Notes: generated by a model from the sequence alone, not told the origin. DNA of 64,000 bases from Serratia sp. M24T3 (GCF_000257645.1 NZ_AJHJ01000008.1:1-64000); one strand, 5' to 3'; shown: positions 49,006 through 59,188, numbered from the stretch's first letter. Program-made: numbers and translations.

Positions 49006-49288
49006 CAGGCAGGGGAATCCTTGTAATCAGGGCGAATTATTAAAATTAAAGGCATTAAACCAAAGGGTAAGACCAGTTTTTTATCTACAGTCTTCGACTG
49101 TTATGGTTTAATGAGCGACATTTGTGGTCTGTTCCTGCGAACAACCCTCTCTGGCGGATATTTTATTGTGGCGTCTGCTGCATAGAATCTCCGGGGAATC
49201 TGGGGTGGTTATATGTTTTAAAGCAGGGGACTTGTTACAGCATGAACAGCGAACTGGCATTTGCCAGGTTCAAACAGAAAGGTCATCG

Positions 49289-50209
49289 ATGAGCTGGATT
49301 GAACGAATTCTTAATAAAAGCAACATCTCGCAAACCCGTAAGGCAAGCATTCCAGAGGGTGTCTGGACCAAATGCGATAGCTGTGGTCAGGTGTTATACC
49401 GCGCTGAATTAGAGCGCAATCTGATGGTTTGTCCTAAGTGTGATCACCACATGCGCATGTCAGCGCGCATGCGTCTGTTCACCTTTATGGATGAAGGGAG
49501 CGAGGTCGAATTGGGTAGTGAACTTGAGCCTAAAGACATTCTCAAGTTTAAAGACTCCAAAAAATATAAAGATCGTCTGCTTGCAGCTCAAAAAGAGACA
49601 GATGAAAAAGACGCAATGGTGGTGATGAAGGGCACGCTGTACGGTATGCCAATCGTTGTAGCTGCGTTTGAATTTGCTTTCATGGGCGGTTCAATGGCAT
49701 CGGTTGTGGGTGCTCGTTTCGTCCGCGCTGTCGAGCAGGCCATCGAAGACAACTGCCCGTTGGTGTGTTTCTCGGCCAGTGGCGGCGCGCGTATGCAAGA
49801 AGCATTGATGTCATTGATGCAAATGGCAAAAACCAGTGCTGCTTTGGCGAAACTGCAAGAGCGCGGTTTGCCGTACATCTCTGTGCTGACTGACCCAACA
49901 ATGGGTGGCGTTTCTGCGAGTCTGGCAATGCTTGGTGATATCAACGTGGCTGAGCCTAAAGCGTTGATCGGTTTTGCCGGTCCTCGCGTTATCGAGCAGA
50001 CCGTGCGTGAAAAACTGCCGCCTGGCTTCCAGCGTAGTGAGTTCCTGATCGAGAAAGGCGCGATTGATATGATTGTTCGCCGTGCCGATTTGCGTAACAA
50101 GCTGGGCAGCGTGTTGGCCAAACTGACCGGCCGTCCTAAGCCTAAAGTTGTTGAAGCGCCGGTAGTTGCCGCTGCTGATGTAAAATCTGACAACGATCAG
50201 GGTGCATAA
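49289..50209 (+). CDS. accD: Acetyl-CoA carboxylase carboxyltransferase subunit beta AccD
   Basis: A 306-residue subunit that, with AccA, transfers the carboxyl group from biotin to acetyl-CoA in the first step of fatty acid synthesis. The N-terminal zinc ribbon has Cys29, Cys32, Cys48 and Cys51 (CDSCGQVLY...MVCPKCDHH). The crotonase-type core shows '[20 protein letters not shown]' and '[16 protein letters not shown]'. The ATG at 49289 begins the conserved MSWIERIL; the frame open from 49124 is rejected. Confidence 0.98.
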   Translation: MSWIERILNKSNISQTRKASIPEGVWTKCDSCGQVLYRAELERNLMVCPKCDHHMRMSARMRLFTFMDEGSEVELGSELEPKDILKFKDSKKYKDRLLAAQKETDEKDAMVVMKGTLYGMPIVVAAFEFAFMGGSMASVVGARFVRAVEQAIEDNCPLVCFSASGGARMQEALMSLMQMAKTSAALAKLQERGLPYISVLTDPTMGGVSASLAMLGDINVAEPKALIGFAGPRVIEQTVREKLPPGFQRSEFLIEKGAIDMIVRRADLRNKLGSVLAKLTGRPKPKVVEAPVVAAADVKSDNDQGA

Positions 50210-50241
50210 CTGGCTGGAAACTTAGCCTTTGCGGTTTAAAT

Positions 50242-50270
50242 AAGGCGGCAAATCTCTTTGCCGCCTTTGT
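50242..50270 (+). terminator. Terminator after accD
   Basis: AAGGCGGCAAA - TCTC - TTTGCCGCCTTTG forms a perfect 11-bp stem with a four-base loop, 32 bp after the accD stop. Confidence 0.85.
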
Positions 50271-50437
50271 TATACCCGGAATGTACAAGTAAAAGTACGG
50301 CGGGTGTAAGTTGTATGGGCTGTTATCCAGCGTCGTGCGCAAAGTACTGACAAAGGGGCATTGCCTGTCGTAAAGTCCGGTAATGCATGTCCTTCAGAAT
50401 CGTTATGAATCTGAACAGATTAAGTTAGGCGGGACTT

Positions 50438-51715
50438 ATGCAAAACACTCCTATTCCTCAAGCCACGTCGCCTTTGGTCACGTGGCTTTGTTATCTCGAA
50501 AATCTCCATTCTCAGGCCATTGAACTGGGTCTCGATCGCGTTAAAACGGTCGCCACCCGCATGGATCTTTTAACCCCCGCGCCTCAGGTTTTCACCGTGG
50601 CAGGAACCAACGGCAAAGGCACTACTTGCCGCACGCTTGAAGCCGTGCTGATGGCAGCCGGTTATCGCGTCGGGGTTTACAGCTCGCCGCATCTGGTGCG
50701 TTACACCGAGCGCGTGCGCATTCAGGGCCAGGAGCTTACCGAAGCCGAGCATTGCCAGTCTTTCGCCCTGCTTGAGGCGGGACGCGGCGAGGTGTCATTA
50801 ACCTATTTTGAATACGGCACTCTGTCGGCGCTACAGCTGTTCAAACAGGCGGCGCTGGATGTGGTAATTCTGGAAGTCGGACTGGGCGGTCGTTTAGATG
50901 CAACCAACATTGTTGATGCCAACGTCGCCGTCGTTACCAGTATTGCGCTAGACCATACTGACTGGCTGGGCCCGGATCGCGAAAGTATTGGTCGCGAAAA
51001 AGCCGGTGTGTTCCGTGGTCAGCGCCCAGCGGTGGTTGGTGAGCTTGCTATGCCCGCCACTATTGCCGAGGTTGCGCGCGAGAAAGGCGCTGAGCTTCAT
51101 CGCGTGGGCCATGACTGGCACTATCAGGTGGAGCAAAATAGTTGGAGCTGGCGCTGTGACGCCGACGGCGTTGCATTGGACGACCTGCCGCTGCCAAACG
51201 TGCCGCTGGCGAATGCCGCAACTGCGCTGGCCGCGCTACATTATTGCGAGCTAAACGTTTCCATTGATGCCATTCGCCACGGCTTGCAGCAGGCTTCTCT
51301 GCCAGGCCGTTTCCAGCTGGTCAGCGAAGCGCCGCGCCTGATCCTCGACGTAGCGCATAATCCGCACGCTGCCGGTTATCTGGCCGGTAAACTTTCTGAT
51401 TTGCCAAGGCAGGGTGGAAAAGTACGTGCAGTTATCGGCATGTTGTTGGATAAAGACATAGCCGGGACGTTGGACTGCCTTAAGCCGCAGGTTGATGTCT
51501 GGTACTGTGCGCCTCTGGAAGGCCCGCGCGGTGCCGACGTTGCTGCGTTGACAGAGCATCTTCCCGGTGCGTTTTCGTTCACTGACGTGGTGAGCGCATG
51601 GAAACAGGCGATGCAGGATGCTGAAAGTCAGGATATTGTTATAGTCTGTGGATCATTTCATACCGTAGCGCATGTGATGGCTGCGTTGGATACGGGGAAT
51701 ACCAGTGGCAAGTAA
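50438..51715 (+). CDS. folC: Bifunctional folylpolyglutamate/dihydrofolate synthase FolC
   Basis: A 425-residue Mur-ligase-family enzyme that joins glutamate to dihydropteroate and to folates. The ATP-binding loop is 'VAGTNGKGTTCRTLEAVL'. Conserved 'VILEVGLGGRLDATNIVDAN', 'SIALDHTDWLG' and 'RLILDVAHNPHAAGYLA' follow. The C-terminus overlaps the start of dedD by 11 bp. Confidence 0.97.
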   Translation: MQNTPIPQATSPLVTWLCYLENLHSQAIELGLDRVKTVATRMDLLTPAPQVFTVAGTNGKGTTCRTLEAVLMAAGYRVGVYSSPHLVRYTERVRIQGQELTEAEHCQSFALLEAGRGEVSLTYFEYGTLSALQLFKQAALDVVILEVGLGGRLDATNIVDANVAVVTSIALDHTDWLGPDRESIGREKAGVFRGQRPAVVGELAMPATIAEVAREKGAELHRVGHDWHYQVEQNSWSWRCDADGVALDDLPLPNVPLANAATALAALHYCELNVSIDAIRHGLQQASLPGRFQLVSEAPRLILDVAHNPHAAGYLAGKLSDLPRQGGKVRAVIGMLLDKDIAGTLDCLKPQVDVWYCAPLEGPRGADVAALTEHLPGAFSFTDVVSAWKQAMQDAESQDIVIVCGSFHTVAHVMAALDTGNTSGK

Positions 51716-52472
51716 GTTTCAAAATCGTCTGGTTGGCACCGTAATTCTGGTCGCGTTGGGAGTGATTATTCTTCCCGGGCTGCTTGATGGAAAAAAGAAG
51801 CACTATGAGGATGAGTTTGCCTCTATTCCTTTGGTGCCAAAAGCGGGTGATACAGAAGTGCAGGGCAGTGCCGGTCCAGTGACCCAGTCGTTGCCAGCCC
51901 AGCCGCCGGAAGGCGCGGGCGAAGCGGTCAATGCCGGAGCCGCCGAGGCAGCACACGCCGCGGCTCAGGCACAGGGTGAAGATGATCAGGGTGGCAGCGC
52001 GCCACAGATCACACTGCCGCCAAAATCGACCTCTCAGCCCAAAATGGTCAGTCAGCCAAAAACGCTGACGCCGCCGACAATGACCGAGTCTCGCCAGCAA
52101 CAGCAGAGCAGAACGGCGCAGTCGAAACCGGTCGAACCGAAAAAAGCCGAGCCGAAAAAAGCAGAGCCTAAGCCAGTAGAAACAACCAGGACTGAAACCA
52201 AACCGCAAACGCCGGAAAAAGCGCCGGTTGGTCAGTCTTATGTTGTTCAGCTGGGAGCGCTGAAAAACGCAGACAAGGTGAATGAAATCGTCGCTAAACT
52301 GCGTCTTTCGGGGTATCGCGCCTACACGGTTCCGTCCTCGCCGGTACAAGGACAGATAACTCGAGTGTTTGTCGGGCCTGAGGCAAATAAGCAAAATCTT
52401 GAGGCTTCATTGCCGCAGCTGAAAAACGTCAGCGGATTAAGCGGAGTCGTGCGTTCCTACGCTGCGCACTAA
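51705..52472 (+). CDS. dedD: Cell division SPOR protein DedD (GTG start)
   Basis: A 255-residue protein that binds septal peptidoglycan. It begins V/M-ASKFQNRLVGTVILVALG at a GTG inside the end of folC, with one N-terminal transmembrane helix, a long Pro/Lys/Glu-rich periplasmic linker (EPKKAEPKKAEPKPVE repeats) and a C-terminal SPOR domain starting near 'SYVVQLGALKNADKVNEIVA'. The layout and position match E. coli DedD; the linker is somewhat longer. Confidence 0.94.
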   Translation: MASKFQNRLVGTVILVALGVIILPGLLDGKKKHYEDEFASIPLVPKAGDTEVQGSAGPVTQSLPAQPPEGAGEAVNAGAAEAAHAAAQAQGEDDQGGSAPQITLPPKSTSQPKMVSQPKTLTPPTMTESRQQQQSRTAQSKPVEPKKAEPKKAEPKPVETTRTETKPQTPEKAPVGQSYVVQLGALKNADKVNEIVAKLRLSGYRAYTVPSSPVQGQITRVFVGPEANKQNLEASLPQLKNVSGLSGVVRSYAAH

Positions 52473-52829
52473 ACGGCTTTCATTCAGTCATTGCTTCACC
52501 CTCTATGCCCTGGTCTGCGAGTTATCTGCGTGGCCGGGGCCTAGGCAGTAACAGGTATCTCACGCGATTTGAGGTGGGATACAGTAAGCGTTATGTGCCT
52601 TTATTATTTAATAAAGTTTTCGCAAGTTTTGTTATCTTTTTGCGGTGATTGATGTTTTTTTCACCGTTGTGATTAATTTGGCTGACCGGCAGATTTCCCC
52701 TACGCAAACGTTTTCTTTTTCTGTTAGAATTCGCCGCGAAATGGATGCCGGGCGAGTTGTTCCCAAAATCATTGTCGCTTTTGCGAGAAAGATAGCGGGT
52801 CTTATCCTGGATGAGAGACAGATAAAGTG
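52473..52829. promoter_or_regulatory. cvpA-purF promoter region
   Basis: This 357-bp gap holds the promoter of the cvpA-purF operon. A PurR box lies at 52702-52717, and TTAGAAT just beyond it (52724-52730) could be the -10 element, so repressor binding would overlap the promoter. No clear terminator for dedD and no further gene were seen. Confidence 0.6.
52702..52717 (+). promoter_or_regulatory. PurR operator
   Basis: ACGCAAACGTTTTCTT is a close match to the PurR consensus ACGCAAACGTTTGCGT. PurR with hypoxanthine or guanine represses purine genes, including cvpA-purF in E. coli. It lies 113 bp before the cvpA start. Confidence 0.88.
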
Positions 52830-53321
52830 ATGGTCTGGATTGATTACGTCATTATTGCGGTTATCGGGTTTTCTGCTTTAGTTAGCCTGATTCGAGGTTT
52901 TGTTCGCGAAGCCTTATCATTGGTAACCTGGGGTTGCGCTTTCTTTGTTGCCAGCCACTATTATCCTTACCTCGCCGTCTATTTCACACGTTTCGGAGAT
53001 GAAGTCGTCCGAAACGGGATCGCAATCGGTATCTTGTTCATCGCGACGTTGATCGTAGGTGCCATTGTCAACTATGTGATCAGTTCATTGGTCGAGCGTA
53101 CCGGGCTATCAGGTACCGACCGGGTATTAGGCGTCTGTTTTGGCGCACTGCGCGGCGTGTTAATCGTTTCCGCAGGGCTGTTCTTTCTCGACACCTTTAC
53201 CAGCTTTTCGCAGAGTGAAGACTGGAAGCAGTCACAGTTGATCCCGCAGTTTAGTTATATCATCAGGTGGTTCTTTGACTACCTGCAGAGCACGTCGAGT
53301 TTCTTGCCAAAGCATATTTAA
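52830..53321 (+). CDS. cvpA: Colicin V production protein CvpA
   Basis: A 163-residue inner-membrane protein with four hydrophobic helices, nearly collinear with E. coli CvpA ('SLIRGFVREALSLVTWGCAF', 'GLSGTDRVLGVCFGALRGVL', 'IPQFSYIIRWFFDYLQS'). It is needed for envelope tolerance and, in E. coli, for colicin V production; the mechanism is unknown. I chose ATG 52830 over the GTG directly before it because the conserved MVWIDY starts there. It is co-transcribed with purF. Confidence 0.95.
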   Translation: MVWIDYVIIAVIGFSALVSLIRGFVREALSLVTWGCAFFVASHYYPYLAVYFTRFGDEVVRNGIAIGILFIATLIVGAIVNYVISSLVERTGLSGTDRVLGVCFGALRGVLIVSAGLFFLDTFTSFSQSEDWKQSQLIPQFSYIIRWFFDYLQSTSSFLPKHI

Positions 53322-53351
53322 CTTTGGCAGCGCTGATGAGGAAAAGACAAC

Positions 53352-54869
53352 ATGTGCGGTATTGTCGGTATCGCCGGTTTCATGCCGGTAAACCAGTCGA
53401 TTTATGACGCGTTAACGGTGTTACAACACCGTGGGCAGGATGCCGCAGGCATCGTCACCATTGATGGCAACAACAACTTCCGCCTGCGTAAGGCGAATGG
53501 CCTGGTGAAGGATGTATTCGAAGCACGGCATATGCAACGTTTGCAGGGCAACATGGGCCTTGGTCACGTTCGTTACCCTACGGCTGGCAGTTCCAGCGCT
53601 TCAGAGGCTCAACCTTTTTACGTCAACTCTCCGTTCGGCATTACGCTTGCCCACAACGGTAACCTGACGAATGCACACGAATTAAGAAGCACGCTGTTTG
53701 AAGGCGCACGTCGCCACGTCAACACGACTTCTGACTCTGAAATTTTGCTGAACATTCTTGCCAGCGAGTTGGACCGTTTCCAGCATTATCCGCTGGAAGC
53801 TGACAACATTTTTGCTGCTGTAGCGGCGATGAACACTAAAATTCGCGGTGCTTATGCCTGCGTGGCAATGATCATCGGCCACGGTATGCTGGCTTTCCGC
53901 GACCCACACGGCATTCGCCCGCTGGTGATCGGCAAGCGCGACCTGGAAGACGGTCGTTGTGAATATATGGTGGCGTCCGAGAGTGTAGCTTTGGATACGC
54001 TGGGCTTCGAGTTCCTGCGTGACGTAGCGCCGGGTGAGGCCGTTTATGTCACCGAGAAGGGCCAACTGTTTACGCGCATGTGTGCCGAGAATCCTCAGTA
54101 CAATCCATGCCTGTTCGAGTATGTCTACTTCGCTCGTCCTGATTCTTTCATCGACAAGATTTCGGTTTACAGCGCGCGCCGCCGTATGGGCCAGAAACTG
54201 GGCGCAAAAATTGCTCGCGAATGGGAAGATCTGGAAATTGATGCGGTGATCCCAATTCCGGAGACGTCCAACGACATCGCCCTGGAAATCGCCCGTATCC
54301 TGAACAAGCCATACCGTCAGGGTTTTGTGAAAAACCGTTACGTTGGCCGTACCTTTATCATGCCGGGCCAGCAGGAGCGCGTTAAGTCGGTTCGCCGCAA
54401 GCTCAACGCCAACCGCGCCGAGTTCCGTGATAAAAACGTGCTGCTGATTGATGACTCCATTGTACGCGGCACTACCTCGCAGCAGATCGTCGAGATGGCC
54501 CGTGATGCAGGCGCAAAAAATGTTTACCTGGCTTCGGCTGCGCCGGAAGTGCGCTTCCCGAACGTTTACGGTATCGACATGCCAACCGCCAACGAGTTGA
54601 TCGCCCACGGTCGTGAAGTGAGCGAAATCAATCAGATGATTGGTGCAGACGCGCTGATCTTCCAGGATTTGAGCGACCTGATTGACGCGGTGAGAGAAGA
54701 GAACCCGGATATCGAGCAGTTTGAATGCTCTGTTTTCGACGGTATCTATGTCACCAAAGACGTTGACCAGAACTACCTTGAATACCTCGACGCTCTGCGT
54801 AACGACGATGCTCAGGCATTGCGCGGCCAGCAGGAAGCGGAAAACCTCGAAATGCATAACGAAGGTTAA
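53352..54869 (+). CDS. purF: Amidophosphoribosyltransferase PurF
   Basis: A 505-residue enzyme for the first committed step of purine synthesis (PRPP plus glutamine to phosphoribosylamine). Cys2 after Met removal is the N-terminal nucleophile of the glutaminase domain ([20 protein letters not shown]). The PRPP-binding loop is '[20 protein letters not shown]' in the C-terminal domain. It follows cvpA by 30 bp under the PurR-controlled promoter. Confidence 0.98.
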   Translation: MCGIVGIAGFMPVNQSIYDALTVLQHRGQDAAGIVTIDGNNNFRLRKANGLVKDVFEARHMQRLQGNMGLGHVRYPTAGSSSASEAQPFYVNSPFGITLAHNGNLTNAHELRSTLFEGARRHVNTTSDSEILLNILASELDRFQHYPLEADNIFAAVAAMNTKIRGAYACVAMIIGHGMLAFRDPHGIRPLVIGKRDLEDGRCEYMVASESVALDTLGFEFLRDVAPGEAVYVTEKGQLFTRMCAENPQYNPCLFEYVYFARPDSFIDKISVYSARRRMGQKLGAKIAREWEDLEIDAVIPIPETSNDIALEIARILNKPYRQGFVKNRYVGRTFIMPGQQERVKSVRRKLNANRAEFRDKNVLLIDDSIVRGTTSQQIVEMARDAGAKNVYLASAAPEVRFPNVYGIDMPTANELIAHGREVSEINQMIGADALIFQDLSDLIDAVREENPDIEQFECSVFDGIYVTKDVDQNYLEYLDALRNDDAQALRGQQEAENLEMHNEG

Positions 54870-55041
54870 TTGACCTTCTTACCGCCTGTCTTGACCTGCT
54901 ACGCGGGGCGGGGCAGGCGGTACTCTTCTGATATTTCTGCCGCTTTTCGCTGTGACTTGCCATTCGCTTTTCAATCCGGCAAAGTCATCAGACGATTCAT
55001 ACGTGCTAATGTTTTAGTTCGTTCTCCCCGAGGCAGTATTC

Positions 55042-55614
55042 ATGAAACGACTCATAGTCGGCATCTCCGGCGCCAGTGGCGCAATCTATGGCGTGCGCCT
55101 GTTACAGGTTCTGCGCGAAGTCCCCGACGTCGAAACCCATCTGGTGATGAGTAACGCGGCACGGCAGACTCTGGCCCTCGAGACCGATTTAAGTTTACGC
55201 GATGTCCAGGCTCTGGCGGACGTGGTTCACGATTCGCGAGATATTGCCGCCAACATATCCTCAGGCTCTTTCAAGACCGCAGGTATGGCAATATTACCGT
55301 GCTCGATTAAAACGCTTTCAGGCATCGTCAACAGCTATACCGACGGGCTTTTGACCCGCGCCGCCGACGTCGTGCTTAAAGAAAGCCGCCGTCTGGTGCT
55401 GTGCGTGCGTGAAACGCCTTTGCATCTTGGCCATTTGCGCCTGATGACTTCAGCTGCCGAACTCGGTGCCATCATCATGCCGCCAGTGCCCGCGTTTTAT
55501 CATCGCCCTACCAGCGTGGAAGATATCGTTGATCAGACCGTTAATCGAGTCATCGACCAGTTTGATATTGAACTTCCCGAAGACCTGTTTGTTCGCTGGC
55601 AGGGCAGCCATTAA
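55042..55614 (+). CDS. ubiX: Flavin prenyltransferase UbiX
   Basis: A 190-residue enzyme that makes prenylated FMN, the cofactor of the decarboxylase UbiD in ubiquinone synthesis. Signatures are 'LIVGISGASGAIYGVRLLQV', 'ANISSGSFKTAGMAILPCSI' and 'LVLCVRETPLHLGHLRLM'. It follows purF as in other enterics, with a 172-bp spacer. The ATG at 55042 is the conserved start. Confidence 0.97.
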   Translation: MKRLIVGISGASGAIYGVRLLQVLREVPDVETHLVMSNAARQTLALETDLSLRDVQALADVVHDSRDIAANISSGSFKTAGMAILPCSIKTLSGIVNSYTDGLLTRAADVVLKESRRLVLCVRETPLHLGHLRLMTSAAELGAIIMPPVPAFYHRPTSVEDIVDQTVNRVIDQFDIELPEDLFVRWQGSH

Positions 55615-55659
55615 GTTTTTGCAACCCTTTCTGCCCTAATTTTGCACAGAATGATAACG

Positions 55660-55700
55660 ATGCACCAAAATTGAACTCTTTATGTTTTATTTTGGTGCAT
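55660..55700. promoter_or_regulatory. NtrC-like enhancer sites upstream of hisJ
   Basis: ATGCACCAAAAT (55660-55671) and ATTTTGGTGCAT (55689-55700) form a perfect 12-bp inverted repeat with a 17-bp spacer. Each arm equals a half of the NtrC consensus (TGCACCA...TGGTGCA). They lie 105-160 bp upstream of a sigma-54 promoter, the usual enhancer distance. A ubiX terminator hairpin is the alternative reading. Confidence 0.6.
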
Positions 55701-55804
55701 TTCTGTTTCAATCTTCTGGCAATGCGTCTTGATGCGGCGATTTTGCAGACTAATCTGGATGTAATTTCAGCCTCCTTGTTCACTAAAGAGACTGTTTTGC
55801 AAAG

Positions 55805-55821
55805 TCGGCACGATTGCTGCA
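55805..55821 (+). promoter_or_regulatory. Sigma-54 (RpoN) promoter candidate for hisJQMP
   Basis: TCGGCACGATTGCTGCA has GG at -24 and GC at -12 with the required 10-bp separation, and matches TGGCACG-N4-TTGCA at most positions. It is about 200 bp upstream of the hisJ start. In Salmonella the homologous argT/hisJ region has a nitrogen-regulated promoter. Confidence 0.65.
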
Positions 55822-56018
55822 TAACTATTGCATAATTAATGCATATTTTTGGTGGCAGTCATAATTCGCCTGCCAGCAGTCTGAAAATTGTGATTAAAGC
55901 AGTGAAAGCAGTAAAAAATGTTACCGACATAGACCGGTAACTAAAACAATAAAACGGTTGTTACGGCAACCAGACACAACAAACCACCACACACACGATT
56001 AATGGCTGAGGGTAATGT

Positions 56019-56801
56019 ATGAAAAAGTTGTTCAAGGTTCTGCCTCTGGTATTAGTATTGGCCAGCGCAAGCAGCGCTTTTGCTGCGGTGCCAAAAGCAA
56101 TTAACATCGGCACAGATCCTACCTACGCTCCTTTTGAGTCTAAAGATTCCAGCGGTAAGCTGGTCGGCTTCGATATCGACCTGGCAAATGAAATGTGTAA
56201 ACGTGCGCATATCAAATGTACTTTCGTTGAAAGCGATTTCGATGCATTAATCCCCTCTTTGAAAGCGAAAAAAATCGACGCCATCATCTCTTCACTGTCC
56301 ATCACCGAAAAACGTGAGCAGGAAATTGATTTTACCGAGAAACTCTACGCCGCAAACGCTCGTTTGATTGCGCCTGCCGGTTCTAAAGTTCTGCCAACGC
56401 TTGACGGTCTGAAAGGTAAAAATGTCGGCGTGCTGCAGGGTTCTACTCAAGAAGCCTACGCCAACGCCAACTGGCAGCCAAAAGGCATCAACGTGGTGGC
56501 TTACCAGAATCAGGATTTGATTTACGCTGACTTGGCTTCTGGCCGCCTTGATGCAGCATTCCAGGACGAAGTTGCGGGTAGCGAAGGCTTCCTGAAACAG
56601 GCTGCGGGTAAAGGTTACGCCTTCGCCGGTCCTTCCGTGAAAGACGACAAATTCTTTGGCGTGGGTACCGGTATGGGTCTGCGTAAAAACGAAGATGACC
56701 TGAAGTCTGCCTTGAACAAAGCGTTTGATTCCATGCGTAAAGATGGCACCTACGACAAGCTGGCGAAGAAATATTTCGATTTCGACGTTTACGGCGGCTA
56801 A
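56019..56801 (+). CDS. hisJ: Histidine / lysine-arginine-ornithine ABC transporter substrate-binding protein
   Basis: A 260-residue periplasmic binding protein. The signal peptide ends at 'SSAFA', followed by '[20 protein letters not shown]' and '[20 protein letters not shown]' with ligand residues of the HisJ/ArgT family, and the C-terminal '[19 protein letters not shown]'. It shares some blocks with HisJ (PFESK, DFDVYGG) and others with ArgT ([26 protein letters not shown]). Only this one binding protein precedes hisQMP, whereas E. coli has argT and hisJ. It probably binds both histidine and basic amino acids. Confidence 0.92.
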   Translation: MKKLFKVLPLVLVLASASSAFAAVPKAINIGTDPTYAPFESKDSSGKLVGFDIDLANEMCKRAHIKCTFVESDFDALIPSLKAKKIDAIISSLSITEKREQEIDFTEKLYAANARLIAPAGSKVLPTLDGLKGKNVGVLQGSTQEAYANANWQPKGINVVAYQNQDLIYADLASGRLDAAFQDEVAGSEGFLKQAAGKGYAFAGPSVKDDKFFGVGTGMGLRKNEDDLKSALNKAFDSMRKDGTYDKLAKKYFDFDVYGG

Positions 56802-56845
56802 GCATTAACTGAAGACAGTAGGAAAACAGTAGTCGTTTCCGAATC

Positions 56846-56873
56846 AGCGGTTTGCACATTGCGGCAAGCCGCT
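56846..56873 (+). promoter_or_regulatory. Intercistronic stem-loop hisJ-hisQ
   Basis: AGCGGTTTGC and GCAAGCCGCT form a 10-bp stem (one G-T) with an 8-base loop, 44 bp beyond the hisJ stop, followed by A-rich sequence without a T tract. Such a hairpin can protect upstream mRNA and raise the ratio of binding protein to permease. The role is inferred. Confidence 0.5.
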
Positions 56874-56937
56874 ACTAAAAAAGAATTTTAAAACCTGCGA
56901 AACGCAGTCTGATTTCCGTCTAAGGCAGGATATTTTC

Positions 56938-57624
56938 ATGTTATATGGGTATTCCCACGTAATAATCCAGGGCACGTTGGTCACGCTAGAACTGGCACTT
57001 TCTTCAGTGCTGCTGGCCCTCATCATCGGTTTGATTGGTGCTGGCGGCAAGTTGTCGAAAAATCGTGTCATTTCCAGCATTTTCGGTGCTTATACCACCT
57101 TGATTCGCGGTGTTCCCGATCTGGTATTAATGCTGTTGATTTTCTATGGCTTGCAGATAGCTTTGAACAGCCTGACAGAAGCCGTGGGCATGGACCAGAT
57201 TGATATTGACCCGCTTAGCGCCGGTATTATCACCCTCGGTTTCATTTATGGTGCCTATTTCACCGAAACCTTCCGCGGAGCCTTTATGGCTGTGCCGCGC
57301 GGGCAAATTGAAGCGGCTATCGCTTTTGGCTTCAGTGGTTCACAAATATTCCGTCGTATTCTGTTTCCGGCCATGATGCGTTTTGCTCTGCCGGGGATTG
57401 CCAACAACTGGCAGGTTATTCTCAAGGCGACGGCGCTGGTTTCACTGCTTGGCCTGAATGATGTGGTTAAAGCCACGCAGCTGGCGGGTAAGGGCACTTA
57501 TCAACCGTTTTATTTCGCCATCGTGGCGGGTGTGATTTATCTAATATTTACCACGTTATCCAATGGCGTGCTGCTGTGGCTCAACCGCCGCTATTCGCTG
57601 GGTGTGAAGAGGGCCGAGCTATGA
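56938..57624 (+). CDS. hisQ: Histidine ABC transporter permease HisQ
   Basis: A 228-residue permease with about five transmembrane helices and the conserved EAA loop 'IEAAIAFGFSGSQIFRRILF' that contacts the ATPase HisP. 'AYTTLIRGVPDLVLMLLIFY' is typical of polar amino acid permeases. It pairs with HisM, and its stop overlaps the hisM ATG (ATGA). Confidence 0.96.
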   Translation: MLYGYSHVIIQGTLVTLELALSSVLLALIIGLIGAGGKLSKNRVISSIFGAYTTLIRGVPDLVLMLLIFYGLQIALNSLTEAVGMDQIDIDPLSAGIITLGFIYGAYFTETFRGAFMAVPRGQIEAAIAFGFSGSQIFRRILFPAMMRFALPGIANNWQVILKATALVSLLGLNDVVKATQLAGKGTYQPFYFAIVAGVIYLIFTTLSNGVLLWLNRRYSLGVKRAEL

Positions 57625-58337
57625 TTGATATCTTGCATCAATACGGTATGTCGCTGCTGTACAGCGACGGCTACCGATTTACCGGCCTGGCGATCACTTT
57701 ATGGCTGTTAATCAGTTCTGTGGTGATGGGCGGACTGCTGGCGGTGCTGCTTGCCGTGGGTCGCGTTTCAAGCAATCGCTGGATAAGCTCGCCAATCTGG
57801 CTGTTTACCTATATTTTTCGCGGCACTCCGCTGTATGTGCAACTGCTGGTATTTTACTCGGGAATGTACAGCCTGGAGATTGTGCGTGGGACAGACTTCC
57901 TCAACGCTTTCTTCCGCAGCGGCCTTAACTGCACCATTTTGTCGTTGACGCTGAACACCTGTGCCTATACCACCGAGATTTTCGCCGGGGCTATTCGCGC
58001 CGTTCCGCACGGTGAAATTGAAGCAGCTCATGCCTATGGTTTTTCGCGCTTCAAGCTCTACACCTGCATTATTCTCCCTTCTGCATTGCGTACTGCTTTA
58101 CCGGCATACAGCAACGAGGTGATTCTGATGCTGCACTCCACCGCGCTGGCGTTCACTGCCACCGTGCCGGACGTGCTCAAGATTGCTCGCGATATTAACT
58201 CAGCGACCTACCAGCCTTTTTATGCCTTTGGCATCGCGGCAGTTATCTACCTTTGCGTATCGTTTGTGTTGATTAACTTGTTCCGTATGGCGGAAAAGCG
58301 CTGGTTGGCGCACGTCAGGCCTCAGTCTTCTCACTAA
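57621..58337 (+). CDS. hisM: Histidine ABC transporter permease HisM
   Basis: A 238-residue second permease subunit. The EAA loop is 'GEIEAAHAYGFSRFKLYTCI', and the conserved segment 'WLFTYIFRGTPLYVQLLVFY' is present. I start at ATG 57621, which overlaps the hisQ stop; a frame open 15 codons earlier is rejected. It is followed by hisP after 48 bp. Confidence 0.96.
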   Translation: MIDILHQYGMSLLYSDGYRFTGLAITLWLLISSVVMGGLLAVLLAVGRVSSNRWISSPIWLFTYIFRGTPLYVQLLVFYSGMYSLEIVRGTDFLNAFFRSGLNCTILSLTLNTCAYTTEIFAGAIRAVPHGEIEAAHAYGFSRFKLYTCIILPSALRTALPAYSNEVILMLHSTALAFTATVPDVLKIARDINSATYQPFYAFGIAAVIYLCVSFVLINLFRMAEKRWLAHVRPQSSH

Positions 58338-58385
58338 AAATGAATGTATTCACAGCGAAAACGTTAAACCTGTGCGGGAAAAATC

Positions 58386-59159
58386 ATGTCAGAAAATAAA
58401 TTAGCCGTAATCGATCTGCATAAACGTTATGGCGAGCACGAGGTGCTGAAAGGCGTTTCGATGTCTGCAAACGCGGGTGACGTTATCAGCATTATTGGAT
58501 CTTCTGGATCGGGGAAAAGTACCTTTTTACGCTGTATCAACTTCCTGGAAAAACCGAGTGAAGGTTCAATCAGCGTAAACAATGTCGATATTCGCATGGT
58601 GCGTGATACAGACGGCCAGCTGAAAGTATTCGACAAAAAACAGTTACAGCTGCTGCGCACCAAGCTGACGATGGTGTTTCAACACTTCAACCTGTGGAGT
58701 CACATGACGGTTCTGGAAAATGTCATGGAAGCCCCCATTCAGGTGCTGGGACTGAGCAAGGCGGAAGCCAAAGATCGCGCTATTCGTTATCTTGATAAGG
58801 TGGGTATCGACGAGCGAGCGCGTGGCAAATATCCGGTCAACCTTTCCGGCGGTCAGCAGCAGCGTGTCTCGATTGCGCGGGCGTTGGCGATGGAACCGGA
58901 AGTGCTTTTATTTGACGAACCAACCTCGGCGCTGGATCCTGAGCTGGTGGGCGAAGTTTTGCGCATTATGCAAAAGCTGGCGGAGGAGGGGAAAACCATG
59001 GTGGTGGTTACCCACGAGATGGAGTTTGCTCGCCACGTTTCCAATCACGTGATTTTCCTCCATCAGGGGGTAATCGAAGAGCAGGGCAATCCTGCCGATG
59101 TGTTTGGTAGTCCGAAGAGTGCGCGGTTGCAGCAGTTCCTCTCGGGTGCTTTAAAATAA
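58386..59159 (+). CDS. hisP: Histidine ABC transporter ATPase HisP
   Basis: A 257-residue ATPase that energises HisQM for histidine and basic amino acid uptake. Walker A is '[14 protein letters not shown]', the ABC signature is '[19 protein letters not shown]', Walker B is '[16 protein letters not shown]' and the switch His is in '[16 protein letters not shown]'. The length matches HisP. It is the last gene of hisJQMP. Confidence 0.97.
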   Translation: MSENKLAVIDLHKRYGEHEVLKGVSMSANAGDVISIIGSSGSGKSTFLRCINFLEKPSEGSISVNNVDIRMVRDTDGQLKVFDKKQLQLLRTKLTMVFQHFNLWSHMTVLENVMEAPIQVLGLSKAEAKDRAIRYLDKVGIDERARGKYPVNLSGGQQQRVSIARALAMEPEVLLFDEPTSALDPELVGEVLRIMQKLAEEGKTMVVVTHEMEFARHVSNHVIFLHQGVIEEQGNPADVFGSPKSARLQQFLSGALK

Positions 59160-59188
59160 CCCGTCGTAATTAGCACCACAACTCCGCA

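Noticed and set aside
49588-50193. 201-codon minus-strand ORF inside accD
   Set aside because: Shadow of accD; Ser/Ala/Thr-rich low-complexity translation.
53682-54857. 391-codon minus-strand ORF antisense to purF
   Set aside because: purF on the plus strand is unambiguous; the reverse frame is a codon-bias shadow without family signatures.
54861-54921. Hairpins between purF and ubiX as a terminator
   Set aside because: The GAAGGT/ACCTTC stem is short and ACCGCCTG/CAGGCGGT has a 25-base loop; neither is followed by a T tract.
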